Assembly: GCA_916613615.1 (NCBI GenBank)
Contig: OU744723.1
Coordinates: forward strand, 68,839,226 to 68,903,225
Length of the DNA: 64,000 nucleotides
Source: Steromphala cineraria
Taxonomy: Eukaryota; Mollusca; Gastropoda; Trochida; Trochidae
Direction of reading: 5' to 3'
A program made the position numbers and the translations under genes. Below, piece by piece: positions 1 to 10,109 of this stretch (positions within the stretch are counted from its first letter, which is position 1; each line of letters opens with the position of its first letter). The notes beneath the pieces were generated by a model. The model did not search any database. It saw only the letters and a list, made by a program, of their open reading frames with translations, and was not told the origin of the DNA.

Positions 1-580
1 CATTTTTGATTAGTGAATGCTTTACATTTATTGTGTCTTAAGGTACAATGTTAATATTGTTATTACCTTTCAAAGATGACAGACCATTAAGGATATTTTG
101 TTACAATGTCTTTATTGCCTATGTAATGTTCAATAATTATCTGATTATCATAAGTGATCTAGAAACATTCTATCTTATCAGTTAATACCTTGTAGGGAGT
201 CCATGAGTCCAGTTAGAAGCAGTAGAGTTTGTTCATAGTTCATTCATTAATTTACTAATTGAGTAAATGAGTGAGTTTTATTGTATTTTCACGCACTAAT
301 TTTATATTGTTGATAATTTTTAAAATGCAAATGATTCATCCTTTTAACTTAATCTATCAATACTGACTCTTTTCTAAGGTTGCTTAAAGTATTAAAAAAT
401 AATTTATAAATTATCTGTGATATCATTGAGCGCACCATGAAAATATCTTTATCGGTTTTACTTACAAAAAATAACAAACAATTAAAGGATAGTTTAAGTG
501 TTGACAAAGTCTGTGTTATATCAAATGATTATTTTATTATTATTAGTGATCTAGAAACATTCTATCTTTGCAATTATTAC
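1..580 (-). other. Intron of TRIM copy A (part)
   Basis: This is the first intron of copy A, read on the minus strand. The donor is at 579-580 (CAAG|GTAATA). It aligns almost base for base with the intron of copy B from about 9229 to 9829, so the missing long exon of copy A should lie roughly 550 bp left of the window. Apart from the exon-like fragment at 189-223 I see no coding content. Confidence 0.75.
189..223 (-). pseudogene. Fossil 35-bp fragment of the RING exon 3' end (copy A)
   Basis: About 35 bp repeat the last bases of the RING exon, including the codons for GLMDSLQ and a good splice donor (CTACAAG|GTATTAA). Homology stops abruptly towards 223, and there is no acceptor AG next to it, so it should not be spliced as an exon. 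Matching fragments lie at 9414-9448 and 29063-29097, so the duplication predates the split of A, B and C. Confidence 0.6.
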
Positions 581-860
581 CTTGTAAGGAGTCCATGAGT
601 CCAGTTAGAAGCAGTCCTGGTTTCAGCTGCCCCGCCCAATCTTCTACAGGTCTGTCAGGGTGAGGCACTGGGGTCTCTTGTCTACACGTGGGACAGGGGA
701 TGGTCTTGTGTCTCACAACTTCTTCTTTTGTCTGCAGATATTTCTCCAGACAGTTCTTACAGAAGGAGTGTTGACATGCGAGTGTAACTGGCTGCTGAAA
801 CACTTCAAAGCAGACACTGCAAGTCAGGTGGGTGTCCTTTAACTTGCCTGCTGTCGCCAT
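581..860 (-). CDS. TRIM-type RING exon, copy A (5' coding exon; gene continues off the left edge)
   Basis: This is the first coding exon of a RING/B-box protein, probably an E3 ubiquitin ligase of the TRIM type. It encodes 93 codons plus one base. The start is the ATG of MATAGKLKD at 860, seven bases after a 3' splice acceptor (TATTTTCAG at about 868), so a non-coding exon lies upstream. The C3HC4 RING ligands are all present: C14, C17, C29, H31, C34, C37, C56 and C59. After the RING comes the family linker ending in GLMDSLQ. The exon ends in phase 1 at a consensus donor. The same exon occurs in copies B to E with a few substitutions; A has EEVVRHKT where others have EEAVRNKS. The long exon should follow beyond the window, so whether the full gene is intact is unknown. 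Confidence 0.85.
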
Positions 861-2218
861 TGCTGATCTGAAAATATACAAATAAACACTCCACAACTCA
901 CTATGATGACGTCTACTCTCTAATCTCTTTAATCAATAAACGTCTGACGGGCATTTGCTTTTCAAAAACATAACATTTTCTCAACTTTTATCGAACTACC
1001 TGCCAACATGACAAAGTAAGCCAACTTGTATATGGATTTCATGTTCAACATGGACATTTATATGCTCTGTGGTTACAAATTTTAAAACGCAGTATGTATC
1101 ATCTGGTAGGAGTGAACATTGTGAAAATGAATGCTTGCTTATACTTTTCAGCTTGTAATAAATTAATAAACATGTAAAATGTTCTATTATTTTAAGTTGT
1201 CAATACAACTTTTGCCCATATATCAATCTGCACCAAATATCAACTTGTCCTCACAAATCTATATGTCAGCCACCACACTTATCAGCTTATCCCAATCTAC
1301 AAAGAGTTCATTATTACATGTATGTACTATTTCTGTATCCATGTACCACTGTTGGTGTCTTTGTGAAAATAAACTGATTGACCAAAGAAATTAGCTCGTA
1401 CCAATATATCAAGTTTTTTTTATTCTACCAAACTGTCCTTAGAAAAAAAGATTTGTAAGTAAATGTAAAAAAAAAACATTATGTACCAACAGCATATGTA
1501 TTCAATATATACAAAAGAGGATATAAACTGGCCCACAATCTCTGATCCAGGTCACCACAACAATAAACTTTGGTTCAAGCCATTCTGTAATCGTATATAT
1601 CACGACTGTATATATCAGGTTGTATCAATTTCCTTGCCCTGTTAATGTAATCGGAATCCTTTATCTATATTATATCATCTGCTATGGTGAGTTTATCCTC
1701 GCCCCAACAGAGTAACTGTTAATGAATATATCAGTCTTTATCAATTGCTCAAACATTTACTTGGCCACCAACTTGTATACATAAAAAAACCTTATGGCCT
1801 TTACAAAACGACTAACTGTATAGATCCACTAGCTCTCTTGTATCTAGGTCATTGATTCAATAAACCTCGCTGTTACTGATATGTTCAGTTGAAATTGACC
1901 CGGGGTAATGCAACAGGTTATATAAACAGGTTCAAAAGTGTATTTGATCGAGTAATTAAAACATATATGACAGTAACTGTTTTACTTAAATAACGCGTAA
2001 ACTAATGGCATATTACTATTTCATTCAGTACACCTAACACTTCCTCGTTTATGACCAGAACTAAAACCGAAAGTAGGACTAAATGTGTTTGAAAAGACAC
2101 TGATAATGAGCAAGAAGAACTATGGTAAATGTCTTCATTACACATATTATAACACAATTTCATATCAAAATAATCTACAATATATCACAATAGTACAAAT
2201 ATAAATGATAAAACTAAC
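861..2218 (-). other. Upstream non-coding region of copy A (candidate 5'UTR intron)
   Basis: No gene is seen. If the donor at 2217-2218 is used, this stretch is a 5'UTR intron ending at the acceptor beside 868. A block at about 1200-1400 recurs at about 10620-10806, 30070-30276 and 38990-39390. It ends in AATAAACTGATTGA on the plus strand, which resembles a molluscan polyadenylation region, but no plus-strand frame leads into it. Confidence 0.45.
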
Positions 2219-2290
2219 CTTCAGGAGATCAAACGTCAATAGAATTGCTTTTCGTGACGTCAGAGCATCACGTGACCAGTCTTATGTGTT
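2219..2290 (-). promoter_or_regulatory. Candidate first (non-coding) exon and promoter motifs of copy A
   Basis: On the minus strand a good donor (GAAG|GTTAGT, exon end 2219) is preceded within 60 bp by a palindromic CRE-type TGACGTCA (2255-2262) and an E-box CACGTG (2269-2274). Copy C has the same arrangement at 31087-31142. Copy E has a GTGAGT donor at 48897 with a CRE-like site and an E-box. The transcription start is not visible from sequence; the role is inferred from position and conservation. Confidence 0.4.
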
Positions 2291-2815
2291 AGCAGTTGAG
2301 GGTCTGTTGATAATAAAGCCATTGTGAAAGCTACACACATAGGATAATAGGCATACGTAACTTATGCTATATGATAAATTCCCTTCATATATACGAGGCT
2401 GTAAATAGACAACGTGTGTGGAGTATGATGATTGAAACCGCTTAATTTGGTACAAAGAAGAGACTTGAATAATAAGTTTCAGTTAATATTGTAAACATAA
2501 TATGGAATTTTTCAATATCTATTTCAATAATTTTTCAAATTACTTTCCTCTTTGAGTTTATGTTGCATCGATGTGTATCAAACAAACCAAGCCTCATATG
2601 GATACCAAGTTCTTAATGGCGTAGCGTCAAGAGCTAAATGGATACAATCAGCTCATGTGTTAATGTTATGAATTAAAGTTTGAAAATTGTTACAATTATT
2701 GTTGTTGTTTCTTTTGTAAGGATATATGATAGAAATAGTACGAAATGGGTAAAGCTCTCTGGCTGACATGGTCTTGGGTAGATACAGAATGTGATATAAA
2801 ATACCCATATAATAC

Positions 2816-3345
2816 TATCTATGTATCTAAGATACCACACCTCATATGAATATCAAGTTCTTAAGGTTGTGTTCCTCATGGACCTCCCAAATTATTTGCT
2901 CTGTGAGAGGCTAAAAACTACAACAATACAAGATCGTTTAAGATCGCTTAGCTACCTCAAAAGAAACTCTGACTCACTACCTGCATGTCAAGTTCTTAAG
3001 GTTGTGTTCTCATGGACCTCCCAAATTATTTGTTCTGTGATAAAAACTAAGGCTAAAAACTACAACAATACAAGATCTTTTAAGATTGCTTAGTTACCTC
3101 ATAATAAATAAGAAACTCACACTCCCTGCATGTCCTGCTGTATATAAACTGTTTAATATCTATGTATCAACGATACCACACCTCATATGGATACAGGTGA
3201 ACCTATCAAGTTCTTGTTGTGTTACTCATGGACTTTCCAAATTATTTTCTCTTTAAGAGACTAAAACTACAACACAACAAGATATTGTAAAGCTTGTGTA
3301 ATTACCTTTAAAGAAATACGAAACTCTGACTCACCCGCATGTCCT
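2816..3345. repeat. Tandem repeat array upstream of copy A (about three units)
   Basis: Units of roughly 150-190 bp start near 2816, 2987 and 3157. Each has a stretch like ATACCACACCTCATATG, the phrase CAAGTTCTTA and a CTCATGGAC segment, and each ends in ACTCAC-xCC-GCATGTC. Read on the minus strand the last unit gives CATGCGG|GTGAGT, a possible splice donor. The site is related to the stronger CATGCAG|GTAAGT upstream of copy B at 11520. A shorter version of the array lies at 31665-31985. Confidence 0.55.
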
Positions 3346-4900
3346 GCTCGATATACCCACTAAACTGTGTAATATCACTATCTATTTGTTATCTTGTTAC
3401 TTAGGAGCTATCACGTGATCACACTGTCTAGTGTATACAGGCAACCTACCTCGTATCGTATATCACTTCGAACAGAGTATGTTTCTTTGGGAATAGAAAT
3501 ATTTTGCTGAAGGAAATATCTCCCTACATAACATTAAGTATTTTCCACGATAGCAGTGGGAACATCCTCTGATTACACTCTTTATCTTGCCTATTTATTT
3601 GAAGTAACACATGTTTGGATTTATATATTATACTTTGTTATAAATAACACTGCCTTTTCCATATTCATATATTGTAGATTATTGAGATTAAATTTGTATT
3701 CTTTAACTCCTATACTTTATTATGCAGCATGTGAATCATGTTTCAGTGATCAGGTCACGCGTCAATATTTTCATGTAAAACAATAATTTCTTTTTAAGAA
3801 AGAAATTGTGGACAATTTTTACCGAGAGGCGGAACATATATTCCAAATGTTTATTCCAAATATTTTCTCAGCAAATAAATCATGTCTGTCATGATACTGC
3901 CGACAAGCAGATGTCCATTCCTGGAATTCAAATCAGCTAACCACATGCTGGCCTATGATCTCTCCTTCCCTTCTGGTCACTTAATTTGGTCATCGCTTGT
4001 ACAACATGCATGTGCAAGTAATAGTTATTACCATAGTTATCAATTTGTATCTGGAGATGCAAGGACAGTTTGTCCATGAGGCCTGTCCGAGCATTCCCCA
4101 AAACAAATTGATAACTATACTAATAACTAACTTACATATCACTTGGACCAAGTAAACAAAGAAGCTCAAAATTAAAGACGTTTATTTTCACAACCCTACA
4201 TTGGGCCCCTTTAAAAAAATCTGCGCCAAGTTTTTATGTGCCACCTGATCCTTCGAAGCATGCAGAAATACGGGTTTCTTTTCGAATGTGCGCGGTCAAT
4301 AAAAGCGATGTTTTATGATATGAGACAATATCTTTTTAGATATAATGTGACATCAATATGATAAACTATTTCAAATAAGATCTTGAGTTGCGATCTTAGT
4401 TTTATACTACTTAGAGACGCCCATTCTGAAGTAGTGAGCAAATTTATGAATGGCGTATGAGTACAATTTGTACTTTACCGGCCAAACATAGTTTTTTAAT
4501 ATTTCTCTTTTTCCCCCGTTTTTAAGATTCAAACTATCTTGGATAAGAAAAAGAATAACCAACTCAAAGCTCGGAATTACGGATAATCTGTCCTGAGTGA
4601 ATTATTGTGATAAACTCCGAGCTTCAGCGAGGAGTTTGACACAATAAAACACGTAATTCCTCGCAACTCATTGATTATTTTTATAGTGTATCATGAGCAA
4701 AGTCTAATAAATTTAGTTTATACTGACAAAAGCTGATGTATTTTTCTTTGATATATTTCATTTGGTGTCGTTTAAAAGACAAAAGAGTCCTTGCATCCGA
4801 TATCAGGACTGTTCTGGCGAAAACAGTCCTGATACTGATACTAAACAATACCTTTTGTGAATGATTGCCATGGACAACAAGGTCCAAGTAGTATGTTATA
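3346..4900. other. Intergenic DNA between copies A and B, first part
   Basis: No gene is supported. This region is nearly identical to about 32000-33430 (upstream of C), and related DNA lies at 42340-43780 (upstream of D). Short plus-strand frames are open in A and C only because the DNA is so similar; they are broken in the more divergent copy. Confidence 0.5.
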
Positions 4901-4910
4901 ACGCTGTAGA

Positions 4911-5172
4911 AGCAATCTGTCGTTAGATTCGCCCCGACCAGAACCAGACGAACATCACCATCACTCGAGTCGGTCCTCTTCAGGTAGACGACAGAGATTG
5001 GGTATCCCTAGCATCTTCACCGACCTGTGAATCTACCACTGGGTCGAGTCATGTTTACTCCAAACAACAATAAATATGGTCGACCACAACTAGAAGTCTT
5101 TCCAGTCATCATTATGTTGTCTTCATCGTTCCTCGTAGACGTCATTACTGTCACAGGTCTAAGTCATATTTG
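4911..5172. other. Conserved CpG-rich block upstream of copy A
   Basis: This stretch is visibly richer in GC and CpG than its surroundings. It is conserved at 33440-33712 (upstream of C), at 43790-43821 plus 44067-44220 (upstream of D, split by about 245 bp) and at 52330-52620 (upstream of E). Shared landmarks are CTGTCGTTAGATTCGCCCCG, CTCAGGTAGACGACGG-like and ATGGTCGACCA. No frame is kept open in all copies, so a regulatory element or a non-coding exon is more likely than a protein. Confidence 0.45.
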
Positions 5173-6795
5173 TTCCTTTATCAATCAATGTTATTGAGCT
5201 AATATTTTCTTAGACATTCTATACAGGCTATTTTTATCGAAATTTAAGAAAATCAGTGCTTCAATGATATGGGCCAATCTGCCATTTAACCATACCAAGT
5301 TCTAAAATTTGCATTAGTGGCAGGTTTTCAAAAAAGAGCGGGGTGGCCGAGCCAGCAAAAGGGCCAGGCTAGCAAGCCTGACGTGCTGTGTTCGCGCACT
5401 GCCAATGACCGGTTGTAAAAACTTTGACATCATTATGGTCATGTTAACATTAAAACGGTTTTAAAGTGTACTAGAATTATTAATTTATAGTTACCTCATA
5501 ATGAATCGAGTAGTCTTTTGCTGGTTTTGTAACATTTAAGTGAGCTGTGCTCCCAAACATTTGTTAAACTTCTCAATTCACAAGTAGATTAAGCTTATAT
5601 CAGCAAACTTGTCAATCAAGCTATTTCAAGTCTATTTATATACCAACTCCAATTTTCCTTGGTATCAACCAGCATTGTATTCGCACTACTTGCTTTCAAC
5701 GTTGCTTCATTTCTATGGATATAATTCTTTTTATGTTTTACATCTGAGAATATCAGACCATAAACATGATTAAATGACATTATCAAAACAATGCACGACG
5801 TTTAAACTTTCATAGAAGAATAAGCTGGATTCCAACCTTGGACCTTTTGCTTTTAAAGCTAATAACGTTACCTCTGTACCAATAACGACTACGTTAAAAT
5901 AGTGCTTGGATTCTTCTATTTGTATTCACACTTATGGGCTAAAAAGGGCGAGAGAAGGAGATATCTTTTATTTGTAACAAATACAAAAACTTCTATTGCA
6001 AATAGTTATTGTTGACGGTTTACTAGTCTGAGAAAACACTACTCTTCAGTGTTTAAGTCTAAGAAAATTTTAAAAATTTTGTTGTTATTTCTTTGCGCAG
6101 AGGACCTCTGAGGCGTGTTTTCATTCACAGAACTAACTTTCATTTCCTGATATACAACATATGTTAAAAAAGGTCATGATAAGTGTGTTGAATGACAAAG
6201 ATGGGCCATATTCTATGTCATGATGATTTGATTCAAATAGTTTTTAAGACTGTATGAGAAGAATACCAAACCATGATTTTGCGATCTATATGAAAATTAA
6301 AAAGACGTGCAGACAGATTTGATAACCTTGAAAGTAACAATTTATACCCCACACACATTACTGGTTGAAGATTTTCATAAAACAGATGCATATTGAGCAA
6401 CAATTCACAAAGAGAGTTTAATAATAGTTTAATCAAGAATCAATTAGGAATCATTTACAAAATTTTTGTTTGAAATTAATTGGTTGTCATTTTCATAATA
6501 AGAGCATATTCCCGCAACCATCATGCTATCTACATGTATTATAAATGTTTGCACACAAGGCCATTTGATTATTCTTGTTGACCCTTATAACAGTCACCAT
6601 AAGTTTTGACTAGCTATTGTATATCACTGCTTCTTGGTGTTCAGGCCTACTCTAAAACGCATTCTATCTAACACAAGAATAGTTGGTTTTGGTTCAAAAC
6701 TATTATTGTTAACTCGAAAACCAAAGGATATTCATATAGCATATCTGTCTTTTCTTGACTAATACCGTGTTTATCTTATTGAGTGGGGTAGAACC
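5173..6795. other. Intergenic DNA between copies A and B, second part
   Basis: No gene is supported. It has the hairpin-forming block at about 6025-6125, and a 67-codon minus-strand frame at 6233-6436 that is also open downstream of E but broken downstream of D and F. The sequence is the shared downstream flank of the TRIM genes. Confidence 0.45.
6025..6125. repeat. Hairpin-forming block conserved downstream of TRIM copies
   Basis: The left side reads CTGAGAAAACACTAC and the right side GAGGCGTGTTTTCA, so GAGAAAACAC-type and GTGTTTTC-type segments face each other across about 75 bp. The block recurs at 23559-23826 (twice in tandem), about 34410-34510, about 44750-44855 and at 61875-62300, where a SINE splits it. 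Confidence 0.5.
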
Positions 6796-7047
6796 TTTAT
6801 CTTTCCACGAGGGGCGCAGCCGTGCATGAGTTAAAATATATATTAAACCTTTCTTTCTCATGAGATGAGAGAAACATGATATTTGTTAAGATTTGACAGC
6901 AATATGGAGGCTTACTGTTACAATACAAAAATAAAAGTCTTTGATTACTGATACACATTTGTTCTTTAAGAGTTGTTAACATCATACAGATTTGACTTAG
7001 TTCCAACTTTACCAGAATCAATCTGCCGCAGAAATGCATCGCTTAGC
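6796..7047 (-). repeat. Conserved 3'-flank unit of copy B (about 253 bp, single copy)
   Basis: This block follows the stop codon of B and is probably 3'UTR or immediate downstream DNA. It starts with a CACGAG-(GGG/TGG)CGCAGCCGTGCATGAG segment. It includes TTTGACAGCAATATGGAGGC and ends in ACCAGAATCAATCTG. The same unit follows D, E and F once and is repeated four times after C. Confidence 0.6.
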
Positions 7048-10000
7048 CTATCTAAATTGATACACATTCACTCCTTTCTTGTCATTTACAACAAATAGTT
7101 TGTCTCCATCAACACACAGTCCATAAGGACGATCTACACCATCTGCTGCAGTCAATATGTCTCCTAGGAACTCTCCTCTGCTACTGAGATGGACAACTTT
7201 GTTTGTGTCTCTGTCAGCTACAAGAATGTCTCCTCTACTGGTGGATGTGATCCCCCGTGGATACGTCAGTGCTCTGTCTCCAGTAGGTGTGTACATCCAC
7301 TCTACATGTCCAGTCTGTGTCAGACAGATGACAGACTTCAGATCATGGTCTGACACCAGGATAGAGCCTTGTCTAGTCACATGGATGAAGTAAGGATACT
7401 TGAAGCTCTTGTGAGGTTCTTGCAGTGTCTGCAGTGATCTCATCACCCGCCCTTCCATGTCCAGGATATCTACAGAGGGGGGAGACCAGGAACTGACAAC
7501 TAATGTAGACTGATCCAGTACATCAAGTCCCCTATACTCCTTGTCAGTTGATATTGTAGAGTGGAGTTCAAGGTCAGGGTTAACATTGACTGTTACAATC
7601 TGTCTAGAGGATGGAACGGACACAGCCACCTTGTTGTCATCCAGTACAGCAATACTCCGTGGAAAGTTATGTAACTTCAGAATGCTGCATTGATGTTTAC
7701 CATTAAGTGTATAGATTGATTTGATTCTGTTTCCACTAAAATCAGTTACTACAGTTATTTTCCTGTTTCCAACATTCAACACAGCTACATCAATTAAGCT
7801 ACATTTGTCACCCTGATGTAATTTAACATCAACAACCCTCTGTAGTACAGGTTCAGCTGTCAGATCAACATCCATCTTCTCCACCTTCACATCCATCTTA
7901 TCAATTTCTGCTTTCAGTTGTTCAAGATCTTTTCTAAAGCTGATGGTAGCTACATCTGTCCTGTCTTCTCTCTGTGTCTCTGTGACGTCAGATACAGCTC
8001 CTGATCCAGACGACAGATACACCTCAAACAGCTGCGCCTCATCCTCCAACTCCAGGGCCTGCTGGATGAACTGAGACTGCTGCTGGTACGTCTGTAAATC
8101 TATCTGCTTCGCTTTGACCTTTGACCTCAGTTGACCTGTCTGTTCTCCTGATTGGTCCTCCAGTTTCTTCATCAGCTGATTTTTCTTTTTCTGAAGATGT
8201 TCCATGATGCTTTGAAATGATTTCTCTATTTCAGATTTGACCATCAACTTGTGGTCAGTCCCCTTCTTAATCTCTCCCTCATAACACTGGATCTTAGTGT
8301 TACATTCCTCCATTTGTATCTGAAGTTTCTTCTGACGTCCCTGTAGTTGACCTTTGACCTCTGGCAACATGGCCTGGATGGTGACGACATCTTCACACTT
8401 CCGGTGACTGATGCTGCAACAAACTGTACATAATGGTTTCTTGCAGTCATTGCAATATAGTTTAATTTTCTCGTCATGTTCTCTGCAGATAAACTTTCTT
8501 TTGATCTTCTGACCTGGGGGGGCTTCTGTCAAGTTGTTGACAATGTGATGACGTAGTGAAGGCATTTTCCTGTGCATCTTGAGACAGCCGTGACAGAAAC
8601 CTGCTTCACACTCAGAACACCAATGTGTAGCTGGAGTTGTCTCCCCTTCTTCTTTGCAGGAAGAACAAGTGACTGCCTCTGTGAACAAAACAATACAGGG
8701 CTTATTCATATGTACACTGTGGGTTTCATTGATGCACAAATTTGGAAATATAACACACTTGTTATGTCAATAAAAGAAATTTTGTACATATTTTGTTTGT
8801 GTTTGGGTACTAATTGTGTGAGTGAGTTCGGTTTATTGTGTTTTTATGTACGAATTCAAAAATGTTGGTAATCTTCACATGCATATCATATATCCTTTAA
8901 ATCTTCTGCTCTGAATCTAACAATTTTCCAAGGATTTTTGGTTTACATAGAACTCCTTTGATCAGAGTATTTTTTACAACAGTCACACATTTTTTCACAG
9001 TCGTTTTTGTCTATATACAGTAGAACTCGGATATAACAAACTCCAAGGGACCAAAGAATTTGGTTCGCTATATCCAGTGTTCGCTATACGCATATAATTT
9101 AAATGATATTATATAGGGACGGGATTTGAAAATTTGTTCGCTATATCCGAGTGTTCACTATATCCGAGTTTTCGCTATATCCGTGTTCGCTATATCCGTG
9201 TTCTACTGTATTATTTAAAGAATACCCATTTTTGATTAGTGAATGCTTTGCATTTATTGTGTCTTAAGGTACAATGTTAATATTGTTATTACCTTTCAAA
9301 GATGACAGACCATTAAGGATATTTTGTTACAAAGTCTTTATTGCCTATGTAATGTTCAATAATTATCTGATTATCATTAGCGGTCTAGAAACATTAAATC
9401 TTCGAATTACTACGTTGTAGAGAGCCCATGAGTCCAGTTAGAAGTAGTAGAGTTTGTTCATACATATTTCATTCATTAATTTACTAATTGAGTAAATGAG
9501 TGAGTTTTATTGTATTTTCACGCACTAATTTTATATTGTTGATAATTTTTAAAATGCAAATGTATCATCCTATTAACTGATATTTTTCTAACTTTAACCA
9601 ATCTTACAATATTGACTCTTTTCTAAGGTTACTCAAAGAATTAAAAGATAATTTAAAAATTATTTGTGATATTATTGAGTTCACCATGAAAATATCTTTA
9701 TCGGTTTTACTTACAAAAAATAACAAACAATTAAAGGATAGTTTAAGTGTTGACAAAGTCTTTGTTATATCAAATGATTATATTATTATTATTAGTGATC
9801 TAGAAACATTCTATCTTTGCAATTATTACCTTGTAGAGAGTCCATGAGTCCAGTTAGAAGCAGTCCTGGTTTTAGCTGCCCCGGCCAATCTTCTACAGGT
9901 CTGTCAGGGTGAGGCACTGGGGTCTCTTGTCTACACGTGGGACAGGGGATGGACTTGTGTGTCACAGCTTCTTCTTTTGTCTGCAGATATTTCTCCAGAC

Positions 10001-10109
10001 AGTTCTTACAGAAGGAGTGTTGACATGCGAGTGTAACTGGCTGCTGATACACTTCAAAGCAGACACTGCAAGTCAGATGGGTGTCCTTTAACTTGCCTGC
10101 TGTCGCCAT
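7048..10109 (-). CDS. TRIM-type E3 ubiquitin ligase, copy B (two coding exons, complete)
   Basis: The coding sequence is the join of 9830-10109 (exon 1) and 7048-8678 (exon 2), with a 1,151-bp phase-1 intron. Donor is CAAG|GTAATA and acceptor TTCACAG|AG. The predicted protein has 636 residues. Exon 1 holds a complete C3HC4 RING (C14 to C59). Exon 2 holds a first B-box (C98, C101, C114, C117, C122, C125, H129), a second B-box (C158, H161, C169, C172, C177, C180, H185), a coiled coil at about 198-320, a linker with DLTAEPVLQRVV, and a C-terminal NHL/TolB-like propeller from about 380 (for example PRGITSTSRGDILVAD). TRIM proteins with this layout attach ubiquitin through the RING and bind targets through the propeller; the target here is unknown. 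The initiator ATG lies seven bases after an acceptor, so transcription starts upstream. No frame damage is seen. Confidence 0.88.
9016..9210. mobile_element. Tc1/mariner-type MITE in the intron of copy B
   Basis: This 195-bp non-coding element has ends TACAGTAGAAC and GTTCTACTGTA, so the inverted termini begin CAGTAGAAC inside TA dinucleotides, as in Tc1/mariner insertions. The right part repeats TTCGCTATATCCG several times. The related copy in the intron of C (28682-28858) sits at the same place, so the insertion predates the gene duplication. A scrap with the same end lies near 10578-10602. Confidence 0.7.
9414..9448 (-). pseudogene. Fossil RING-exon fragment in the intron of copy B
   Basis: This is the equivalent of 189-223 in copy A. 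It has diverged a little more; its donor reads CAAC|GTAGTA. No acceptor lies beside it, so it is unlikely to be spliced as an exon. Confidence 0.55.

Noticed and set aside
660..842. A 60-codon plus-strand frame opposite each RING exon (also 9909, 29534, 38421, 48067)
   Set aside because: It is the antisense shadow of the RING exon; its conservation follows from the real coding strand.
3556..3786. A 76-codon plus-strand frame also found, with two changes, at 32223-32453
   Set aside because: It is conserved only because the A and C flanks are almost identical DNA. The related flank upstream of D (from about 42347) breaks it, and it matches no known protein.
3882..4079. A plus-strand frame repeated at 32597-32785 and partly at 42767-43015
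   Set aside because: The frame ends and reading differ between copies, and the DNA is shared non-coding flank.
5335..5405. A possible tRNA gene or SINE head (GGGGTGGCCGAGCCAGC... TGTTCGCGC)
   Set aside because: The A-box-like part is fair, but the B-box is poor and no cloverleaf can be drawn. It may be a decayed tRNA-derived fragment.
6233..6436. A 67-codon minus-strand frame almost identical to 44960-45163
   Set aside because: It is broken in the equivalent flanks of D (about 34620-34800) and F (about 62420-62650), so selection on a protein is unlikely.
7157..7393. Plus-strand frames opposite the propeller exons (also 26787, 36310, 45853, 63432)
   Set aside because: They are antisense shadows with no start context or family match.
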